The notes under the pieces were generated by a model. The model searched no databases. It saw nothing but the letters and a program-made list of their open reading frames with translations, and had not been told where the DNA came from. A stretch of 32,419 nt of DNA from assembly GCF_017745095.1 (NCBI RefSeq), contig NZ_JAGHZZ010000034.1, positions 1-32,419 of the forward strand, read 5' to 3'. This DNA comes from Sporocytophaga sp. GTDB lineage: Bacteria; Bacteroidota; Bacteroidia; Cytophagales; Cytophagaceae. A program made the translations under genes and the position numbers. Below, piece by piece: positions 26,969-32,419 of this stretch (position 1 is the stretch's first letter; each line of letters starts with the position of its first letter).

Positions 26969-27325
26969 ATGAGCAATTATTTATTTTCTTATCGGAGTAA
27001 CAGGTCTTTGTTCATGGTCACATTGCTGACTATCTCTTTGACCTTACAAAGCTGCATGACTACAAGGATTGTATCAAAGTATGACAGTGATACAATGGTA
27101 AACAATCCAGCCAATAGGAAAACAGCCTGGACTTATGCTTGGGGGCTTGTGCAGACTAAAGATATCAATCCCAAATGTGAATCCGGGTCAATGACAAGCG
27201 TAACAGTAAAGACCAATATAGGCTTTATATTGATATCGGCAGTAACTCTTGGCATTGCAGTGCCACTTAAGGTCGAATGGACCTGTAATCCTAAATCCAT
27301 ACCAACCGAACAATTGGGAGAGTAA
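26969..27325 (+). CDS. Bor-like small lipoprotein
   Basis: Encodes 118 residues. The lipobox is L-Q-S-C (Cys29) after a hydrophobic core, followed by MTTRIVSKYDSD. The mature part follows the plan of the lambda Bor/Iss lipoprotein family: a WTYAWGLVQTKDINP strand where Bor has its FVSGIGQ region, a first Cys in NPKCESGSMTSVTVKTN, and the characteristic end TLGIAVPLKVEWTC (Bor: TLGIYTPLEARVYC). Bor-type proteins are outer-membrane lipoproteins linked to serum resistance in enterics, but in this setting only envelope location is inferred. It is followed after 27 bp (ATG start) by the FAD oxidase gene, so the two are likely co-transcribed. Confidence 0.8.
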   Translation: MSNYLFSYRSNRSLFMVTLLTISLTLQSCMTTRIVSKYDSDTMVNNPANRKTAWTYAWGLVQTKDINPKCESGSMTSVTVKTNIGFILISAVTLGIAVPLKVEWTCNPKSIPTEQLGE

Positions 27326-27352
27326 TTTTTTTTTACGAAAACATTGATCAAG

Positions 27353-28960
27353 ATGAGTTTACCAGAAGGAATTGAGCCTCTAGAATTGGGAAAGTGGGAA
27401 AATATACATCAGAACTTTACCCATACTTTTAAAAAGCATGCAAGTTTTAAACTACGTCTGCCTGAATCTGCACCGGATAGCACTGCCAAATACAGGGCTA
27501 CCACAGCAAATTTTCAATGGCTTATCAAATACGCGTTGCAGAATAACATTCAGCTGAGAGCCATGGGGAGCGGATGGTCTTTCTCTGATGTGGCCATATC
27601 AGAAGGGGGGGTAATAGATACCAAGTCACTAAGACTTACATTCAATATGGGAAAATCATTCATAGATGAGGCATGGCTTGATCAAGGAAAGAAACCGGAG
27701 AACCTCTTTTTTACCCAATGCGGAGTCAGTATACTTGATCTGAATGAAAAGCTGGAAAAAGAAAGTAATCCAAAACGGTCGCTCAAAGCTTCAGGAAACA
27801 GTAACGGTCAGACCATTGCCGGAGCTACCTCTACAGGTACCCACGGAGGTGCTTTTAATCTGGGGGCTGTACATGATACCATAGTAGGGCTTCATATTAT
27901 TACAGGGCCTGACACTCATGTGTGGCTGGAAAGAAGTTCAAATCCTATAGCTTCTGATAATTTTATTCAATGGCTTGGAGCAGAACTTATAAGGGACGAT
28001 GATGCATTTAATGCCGCAGTTGTGAGTTTCGGAAGCTTTGGATTTATTCATGGAGTATTGCTTGAAGTCGAACCCATATTTCTTCTTGAGCAGCACAAAA
28101 TTCCTAATGTGCCTTATGCTGATGCCGTTAAAAAGCTCATCAATCAAAGAGACTTTTCAGGGATTGCTTCACGGTTACCTTATCCACAGAGCGCGGATCA
28201 GCCTCAGATATATCATCTCGACGTTGTGGTAAATCCTCATAGCTTTGAACCGGATAGCGATAAGAAAGGCGTATACCTACGTCTGATGTATAAATTGCCA
28301 TATAGGACAAATTATACTAAAATCCCAAGAGATGAGAATGGCTTTTTTTATGGTGACGATACGTTGGGACTAATTCAAAAAGTACTTGATGCTGCAGGGG
28401 CTCTAGCAGATCATATTATTCCTCCTCTTGTCAATAAATTGTTTCCACTTGCTTATGCTGTTACTGATACGCTTACGGGCACGGTAGGGGAGACGTTCAG
28501 AAATACTGCATACAGAGGAAAACTTGCAAGCTTTGCAATCTGTATAGATTCAGAGCACACTTCCAAAGTACTTGAAGCAGTTATAAAACTCAATAAAGAA
28601 AACCCTTTCAGTGGAGCCATAGGTTTTAGATTTGTAAAAGGTACAAAGGCATTATTAGGATTTACAAGATTTGAAAAGAGCTGTGTGATGGAGTTAGATG
28701 GTATGGATTCTAAAATCACCAGAGCCTTTTTTATCAATACCTGTCAGAAACTGGATGAACTAGGAGTACAGTTTACTTTACACTGGGGAAAACTTAATTA
28801 CAATATGACACCTGAGATGGTTAGAAAGATGTATGGGGAGGAGAGGATTAATAAATGGCTGAAGATTAGAAAATCTCTTTTAGGGGCATCAATGAGGGTT
28901 TTTAATAATAAATTTCTTGAAAGAATCGGGTTGGATAAAGATCCTGATGCGATTGTTTAA
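27353..28960 (+). CDS. FAD-linked oxidase (VAO/PCMH family)
   Basis: Encodes 535 residues from the ATG at 27353; a TTG at 27344 would add three. The N-terminal FAD-binding (PCMH-type, FAD_binding_4) domain shows QLRAMGSGWSFSD at about 67-79, GQTIAGATSTGTHGG at 152-166 and SFGSFGFIHGVLLEVEP at about 225-241. Related sugar-lactone and alditol oxidases often have a His in the first motif (GxxHS) that binds FAD covalently. Here Trp is at that place, so FAD is probably non-covalent. The C-terminal half (~250-535) is the substrate domain, with MELDGMDSKITRAFF and QFTLHWGKLN near the end, the last like the HWGK region of sugar-acid oxidases. No signal peptide. It follows a Bor-like lipoprotein; the substrate cannot be deduced. 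Confidence 0.88.
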   Translation: MSLPEGIEPLELGKWENIHQNFTHTFKKHASFKLRLPESAPDSTAKYRATTANFQWLIKYALQNNIQLRAMGSGWSFSDVAISEGGVIDTKSLRLTFNMGKSFIDEAWLDQGKKPENLFFTQCGVSILDLNEKLEKESNPKRSLKASGNSNGQTIAGATSTGTHGGAFNLGAVHDTIVGLHIITGPDTHVWLERSSNPIASDNFIQWLGAELIRDDDAFNAAVVSFGSFGFIHGVLLEVEPIFLLEQHKIPNVPYADAVKKLINQRDFSGIASRLPYPQSADQPQIYHLDVVVNPHSFEPDSDKKGVYLRLMYKLPYRTNYTKIPRDENGFFYGDDTLGLIQKVLDAAGALADHIIPPLVNKLFPLAYAVTDTLTGTVGETFRNTAYRGKLASFAICIDSEHTSKVLEAVIKLNKENPFSGAIGFRFVKGTKALLGFTRFEKSCVMELDGMDSKITRAFFINTCQKLDELGVQFTLHWGKLNYNMTPEMVRKMYGEERINKWLKIRKSLLGASMRVFNNKFLERIGLDKDPDAIV

Positions 28961-29135
28961 ATTTGAGTTGTATCTTTGTCTGAGATAAGGCTCTAGTTAT
29001 CGGCAGAGAAGTAGAAGAGATTTTCAGGCCTCATTGTAAAGGAGCGTAATGACGCAGAAAACCTATTTTTTGTCGTTTTTATACCCTATTCATTTTGTAG
29101 TAAAACGGTACCTTTAGTAGTAAAAAATAATAATC

Positions 29136-29561
29136 ATGGCAGTTATAAATCCCCACATTAACTTCAACGGAAATGCAGAAGAAGCATTTACATTTTATAA
29201 ATCTGTATTTGGCGGAGAATTCACAAAGATTATACGCTTCAAAGATATAGCAAGCGCTGAATATCCAGTGCCAGAAAATGAGGCAAATAAGTTAATGCAC
29301 ATTGCTTTAGCAATAGGCAAAAACGTTTTAATTGGCAATGACGTTCCCGAGTTTATGGGAAAAGTTAATGAAAATGAAAACAGATCTAAGATATCTGTAA
29401 GTGCCGAAAGTCGTGAAGAAGCTGACAAATTATTTCATGGGCTTTCAGCAGGTGGTAATATTGAAGTTCCTCTTGAAGACAATAATGGGAGTTCATATTT
29501 TGGAATGTTTAGAGATAAATACGGTATTGAATGGATTGTGGAATTTGACCCAAAAGCATAA
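29136..29561 (+). CDS. VOC-superfamily (PhnB-like) protein
   Basis: Encodes 141 residues, the usual PhnB-like size. It opens with INPHINFNGNAEEAFTFYKS and VFGGEF, the classic first beta-alpha-beta unit of PhnB/glyoxalase-related proteins. It continues with LMHIALAIGKNVLIGND (second strand pair), SVSAESREEADKLFHGLSAG, and YFGMFRDKYGIEWIVEF, the typical end. The superfamily includes glyoxalase I, dioxygenases and antibiotic-binding proteins, and PhnB-like members rarely have a known reaction. Possible metal ligands (His in the INPHINF strand, Glu near the end) are not certain. Single-gene unit with a very strong terminator 34 bp after the stop. Confidence 0.92.
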   Translation: MAVINPHINFNGNAEEAFTFYKSVFGGEFTKIIRFKDIASAEYPVPENEANKLMHIALAIGKNVLIGNDVPEFMGKVNENENRSKISVSAESREEADKLFHGLSAGGNIEVPLEDNNGSSYFGMFRDKYGIEWIVEFDPKA

Positions 29562-29594
29562 ACGAAAAATAACGAGCGTCTAATAATCACTACT

Positions 29595-29627
29595 GTGGCC
29601 TGTCGCCTGACAGGCCACTCTTTTTTT
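29595..29627 (+). terminator. Strong rho-independent terminator after the VOC gene
   Basis: GTGGCCTGTC (29595-29604) and GACAGGCCAC (29609-29618) form a perfect 10-bp GC-rich stem with a 4-base loop, then TC and seven T. It ends the VOC gene transcript. The same 10-base left arm recurs at 32373-32382. Confidence 0.9.
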
Positions 29628-29690
29628 ATAGCAATTAAAATTTATTATAACGCAATAGCTATTGAGAATTCCTTTTTAAAGCAATTCATA

Positions 29691-29753
29691 ATGAAATCCC
29701 CATTAGATGATTGTGGATGTGATTTCTTTCTAAAGTCACGTGTTATGGCTTGA
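29691..29753 (+). CDS. Possible 20-residue small protein ending in a terminator
   Basis: ATG at 29691 begins a 20-codon frame, MKSPLDDCGCDFFLKSRVMA, whose stop codon (29751-29753) lies within the stem of the next terminator (29749-29777). It sits between two terminators in a region with no other gene. It is too short for statistics and no ribosome site is evident; it may be chance. Confidence 0.2.
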   Translation: MKSPLDDCGCDFFLKSRVMA

Positions 29754-29777
29754 CAATATGATCTGTCAAGTTTTTTT
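29749..29777 (+). terminator. Second rho-independent terminator
   Basis: CTTGACA (29749-29755) pairs with TGTCAAG (29764-29770), with an 8-base loop, then seven T. It lies only about 120 bp after the VOC terminator with no long gene between, implying a short transcript ends here or that it is a backup site. Confidence 0.7.
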
Positions 29778-30193
29778 GATATATAGAGTTGTGTCAAAAC
29801 TATGGATAATCCTTAACTATTCAATTGGAATACTAAAAAGATTTGTATAAGAATATTTACAAATCTGGACTTTTATAAGTCATTTTAGCTATCTGAAATT
29901 GAGTACTGATTTTTTTAGCAAAGCCTCCTGAAAAAACAATAAAGTTTTATGAAGACTAGTATCATCTAGGATACTTTAGTGACTGACCAAAGTTATTACT
30001 GAATATGTTAACAGCGATGACTTAATTGTTGGGCATGAGAATATACGAACAGCATTGACCCTTCTGAATAGGGATTCGTGGGATAGCTGCGTTTTTCGAC
30101 ATGGGTAGCACATAAGGGTATGATAAGTCTGAAAGAAGCTGAAATTTTTATTAATCTAAAAATAGAGGATGGGAGTAGGACAAGAAAAAGTAT
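29778..30193. other. Gene-free stretch before a long hairpin
   Basis: About 415 bp with no convincing open frame and no recognised RNA family. It is bounded on both sides by terminators, which makes a short non-coding transcript possible. Confidence 0.35.
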
Positions 30194-30237
30194 TTATTAA
30201 AAATGGGCAGTAATTTTTTACTGCCCATTTTTAATAA
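30194..30237. terminator. Long perfect hairpin, likely bidirectional terminator
   Basis: A perfect 20-bp stem, 30194-30213 with 30218-30237 and a 4-base loop, has a GGGCAGTAA core (30205-30213) and A/T runs on both sides (AAAAA on the left, TTTTT on the right). It therefore has U-tract potential on both strands. No gene ends just upstream on the plus strand, and no minus-strand gene starts to its right. Confidence 0.75.
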
Positions 30238-30300
30238 TGATTGGGAAAAAGGTATGGTTAGAAGTTGAGTTTATTGGCCTATAGCTTGCAAAAAAATACT

Positions 30301-30308
30301 TACATTTG
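30301..30308 (+). promoter_or_regulatory. Candidate -7 element for the membrane-protein gene
   Basis: TACATTTG matches the Bacteroidota -7 consensus TAnnTTTG completely, 72 bp upstream of the ATG at 30381. The nearest TTG triplets lie 12 and 24 bases upstream, not the ideal spacing, so the -33 element is uncertain. Confidence 0.4.
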
Positions 30309-30380
30309 TGGCAGGAAGTCAAATAAACTTTAGTTAGGAAGGATTATTAGCAGAAAAAAATTTCAGAATACACATTACCA

Positions 30381-31751
30381 ATGAAGAATAAATCAATACT
30401 CACAATTAGCATAATAGCCTATTTTGTTTTTTTAATATTTGCAGTCGTATTTTTTAAACAAAGAATAATAATTTGGGATGCCGCCTTTCAATTATTTCAA
30501 GTAGTTCAAAATAAAGCTTTAGCAATTCAGGTGAATAGATTCGGGGCAGCTATTACACAATTATTTCCTTTGATAGGAATTCATCTCGGAGTATCCTTGC
30601 AATCTGTGGCAATTCTTTATTCAATAAGTTTTATAGTATTTTATTTTGGTTCCTTTTTATTTACATGGTTTGTATTAGACAATCCAAAGATTGCCATTGT
30701 TATTTTATTATTTAACACTCTAATAACAACTCATTCCTTCTTTTGGATTCAATGCGAACTTGTACAAGGTGCTGTCTTTACGCTAATTTATCTGGCCTCA
30801 ATAGAACTTCAGATAAAAAAGGGATTTATATCTAATTTATTTTATGCTTTTTCTCCGATTGCTTTGATTACCATAGTTTTCTTCTACCCTTTACTTCCGT
30901 TTGTTTTGATATTTGGGCTTATTTTCTTATTCCTGCAACACAGAACCAGTGGCAATTGGTTGCTAAGCATAGGGGTTAGCTATATAGTTATTTATTTTAT
31001 AAAAATATCGGTTTTTAAAACATCATATGATACTAATGCTATGAATGCTGCAAATAACTTGATCGATCTATTTCCTAATTATTTTGATCTTAAGTTTCAT
31101 AGAATTTTTGCAGAGTGGTTATTCAAGGACTATTTTTTTCTATTCATATTTTCAGTTTGGATTATCATTTCTTATATCTTAAAAAAGGAATACTTAAAAT
31201 TAGGTTTTTTTACCCTGTCCATTATTGGGTTTACTTTGTTTATTAATGTATGCTATTTTAGAGGTGCAGAACAATTTTATCTGGAACCACAATACTCTAT
31301 CCTGGCTATTTTTATAGCATTTCCACTATCATATGACATTATGCCTATATTAAAAACAAAATATAGCACTCTTTTACTATCCTTAATTATAGTCACTTGC
31401 ATAGGAAGAATACTTATTACCGAGAGGATTTACTCCAAAAGATTAGATTGGTACAGATCTTTTTTAAAAGGGAATAATAATGAAAAGATGATAGTAAATC
31501 AGAAAAAAGTTCCTATGGATCTTTTAAAGATGGGGTGGTCCAGTGCATTAGAGTTTTGGTTATTATCTACGATTGAAAATAAAAGCACGGCCTCTATTGT
31601 TTTTGCCGGAGAATATGATTTTGACTGGGTAAATTCCTCACCTCAAGTATTTTGTATACAAGGAGGAGTTTATAAATATAATGATATGGACAAGAAGTAT
31701 TTCCTTTTTAAGGATACGATAAATGTTTATAAAAAGGTTAAATTCGATTGA
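30381..31751 (+). CDS. Polytopic inner-membrane protein, possibly GT-C type
   Basis: Encodes 456 residues with about ten transmembrane helices, for example 6-26, 70-95, 103-118, 128-143, 154-188, 195-210, 250-265, 275-292, 310-325 and 330-350. A soluble C-terminal domain follows (~355-456). Near the N-terminus, after the first helix, IIIWDAAFQLFQVVQNKALA places an Asp in the first external loop, where GT-C glycosyltransferases carry their catalytic acidic residue. An aromatic-rich loop and the SWRF-like segments expected of a known GT-C family are not clear. So either a lipid-linked-sugar glycosyltransferase-like protein or an unrelated membrane protein is possible. Gene stands alone; downstream is a decayed gene. 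Confidence 0.8.
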   Translation: MKNKSILTISIIAYFVFLIFAVVFFKQRIIIWDAAFQLFQVVQNKALAIQVNRFGAAITQLFPLIGIHLGVSLQSVAILYSISFIVFYFGSFLFTWFVLDNPKIAIVILLFNTLITTHSFFWIQCELVQGAVFTLIYLASIELQIKKGFISNLFYAFSPIALITIVFFYPLLPFVLIFGLIFLFLQHRTSGNWLLSIGVSYIVIYFIKISVFKTSYDTNAMNAANNLIDLFPNYFDLKFHRIFAEWLFKDYFFLFIFSVWIIISYILKKEYLKLGFFTLSIIGFTLFINVCYFRGAEQFYLEPQYSILAIFIAFPLSYDIMPILKTKYSTLLLSLIIVTCIGRILITERIYSKRLDWYRSFLKGNNNEKMIVNQKKVPMDLLKMGWSSALEFWLLSTIENKSTASIVFAGEYDFDWVNSSPQVFCIQGGVYKYNDMDKKYFLFKDTINVYKKVKFD

Positions 31752-31874
31752 TTGATAATTTTGTTGAAATTAGATTCTCTGTGGCCGGAGCGGAGATAGA
31801 GGCGGCCTCTTTCTAAGATTTGAAGAAGCGATTTGTGATTGCCCTGACAGATACAGGTCTGTGACATGTGCTGC

Positions 31875-31905
31875 AAATGAAAGGAAGTCTATTAACTTGC
31901 GGTTT
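31875..31905 (+). repeat. Dispersed 31-bp repeat, copy 2
   Basis: Matches 24256-24286 at 26 of 31 positions. It lies about 120 bp downstream of the membrane-protein gene, mirroring the position of the first copy after the BNR gene. Confidence 0.5.
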
Positions 31906-31983
31906 TCATAAGTAGTTTTAACTCCTTTCTATGTCTGAATCTGAATCCTGGCTTTTGGCCTACAAGACAGAATCTATATCTTA

Positions 31984-32358
31984 ATGAATAAAATTTTTAT
32001 TTTCATAAGTTTTATATCTTTAGCGATATTCCTCTTTTTATATAAAGCCTCCTGTTGTATTTTTCTTATTAAACGAAAGTTTTAATGAAAATAAAGCTGT
32101 CAAATTAAAGTTTAAAATTAATTGCTGGAGTTCTGAAATAGAATGGGAAGAGGAGCTTTATCAAAATATAATTCCAATAACTAAACAAATATATCTTATC
32201 CAGGAATTCATCAACTTGAAATACAAAAAGAAAATGAAATAATTTTTAAGCAGAAAGTTTTTGTGTTGTATAAACAGTGGATACTTATTATTTATAATTC
32301 AGAGGAGACCAGTCCAGTTTCCGTTGATAATTATTTTATTAGATATCTTCATGAATGA
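31984..32358 (+). pseudogene. Frameshifted gene for a small exported protein
   Basis: ATG at 31984 starts MNKIFIFISFISLAIFLFLY, an uncleaved signal or anchor, but that frame ends at 32085. A second frame carries on with PPVVFFLLNESFNENKAVKL, KFKINCWSSEIEWEEELYQN and IIPITK. A third carries YPGIHQLEIQKENEIIFKQK, VFVLYKQWILIIYNSEE and DNYFIRYLHE, ending at 32358. The first switch lies in the T5 run near 32035-32040 and the second near 32185-32200. Pieces join as one coherent protein of about 120 residues; alternating strand patterns (VKLKFKI, HQLEIQ, WILIIY) suggest a small beta domain. Family unknown. Recent pseudogene or sequencing errors. Confidence 0.5.
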
Positions 32359-32372
32359 TGTATGCCTCTTCA

Positions 32373-32391
32373 GTGGCCTGTCCCTTGATAG
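32373..32391 (+). terminator. Terminator hairpin apparently cut by an insertion
   Basis: Left arm GTGGCCTGTC (32373-32382), loop CCTT, then only GATAG (32387-32391), which pairs with CTGTC using one G-U. The rest of the right arm (expected GCCAC) is missing and the next bases look like an insertion sequence end. The left arm is identical to that of the terminator at 29595. Confidence 0.45.
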
Positions 32392-32419
32392 TGTACCCCT
32401 CCCCAAAAATAGGACAGCT
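32392..32419. mobile_element. Possible terminal inverted repeat of an IS3-family element, cut by the window end
   Basis: The last 28 bases begin TGTACCCCTCCCCAAAAATA and continue GGACAGCT. They resemble IS3-family ends (TGT.CT..CCCCAAAAA.TT.GACA). Only the outer end is inside the window, so transposase, length and the other end cannot be checked. Confidence 0.45.

Noticed and set aside
29028-29055. Hairpin after the FAD oxidase gene
   Set aside because: The stem has a mismatch and the T tract begins about ten bases later; not reliable as a terminator.
1-32419. Search for tRNA, rRNA, integrase, toxin-antitoxin, restriction or other defence genes
   Set aside because: No supporting sequence was found by eye in any frame.

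Overview
The window looks like a chromosomal segment of a low-GC member of the Bacteroidota, probably a cellulose-degrading Cytophagales-type bacterium (a Cytophaga/Sporocytophaga-like organism is an inference, not a match I could run). The evidence is four intact secreted proteins that end in type IX secretion (T9SS) sorting domains. Two are type B (gliding-motility-associated/CHU_C) tails and two are type A tails. There are also many lipoproteins with short lipoboxes, weak Shine-Dalgarno sites, and -7 elements of the TAnnTTTG kind. No T9SS machinery, tRNA, rRNA, CRISPR array or recognisable defence genes are present.

Layout: (1) 1-1138, a lipoprotein whose frame is open to the window edge. 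(2) 1414-8697, minus strand, a 2427-residue secreted protein built around 21 near-identical 78-residue Ig/PKD-like repeats with a type B T9SS tail. (3) 8878-9391, a frameshifted small secreted gene. (4) 9714-11609, a lipoprotein with a C-terminal DUF1566 domain. (5) 11860-12817, a DoxX-like membrane protein and a RibD-C/dihydrofolate-reductase-like protein as a two-gene unit. (6) 13262-13741, a small lipoprotein on the minus strand. (7) 14083-22251, a 2722-residue multidomain GH8 glycoside hydrolase with DUF11 domains, a long Ig-like stalk and a type B tail. (8) 22422-22662, the relic of another T9SS cargo tail. (9) 22920-24113, a BNR/Ycf48-like propeller with a type A tail. (10) 24389-25661, a small membrane protein and decayed reading frames. 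(11) 25662-26618, an unknown secreted protein with a type A tail. (12) 26969-28960, a Bor-like lipoprotein followed by an FAD-linked oxidase. (13) 29136-29561, a VOC/PhnB-like protein. (14) 29562-30380, no long gene but three strong hairpin terminators. (15) 30381-31751, a polytopic membrane protein. (16) 31984-32358, a frameshifted small gene followed by what looks like an insertion sequence end cutting a terminator hairpin.

How it fits together: the two giant proteins are most simply read as cell-surface or secreted factors. One is a probable adhesin or stalk and the other a polysaccharide hydrolase displayed on a long Ig-like stalk. Both would be exported through the Sec pathway and then T9SS. 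The remaining genes are small independent units, many closed by clear rho-independent terminators. The most unusual features are the higher-order structure of the 234-bp repeat array, the two split DUF11 domains in the hydrolase, and a cluster of small genes carrying one-base frameshifts. The frameshifts could be true decay or base-calling errors at homopolymers.
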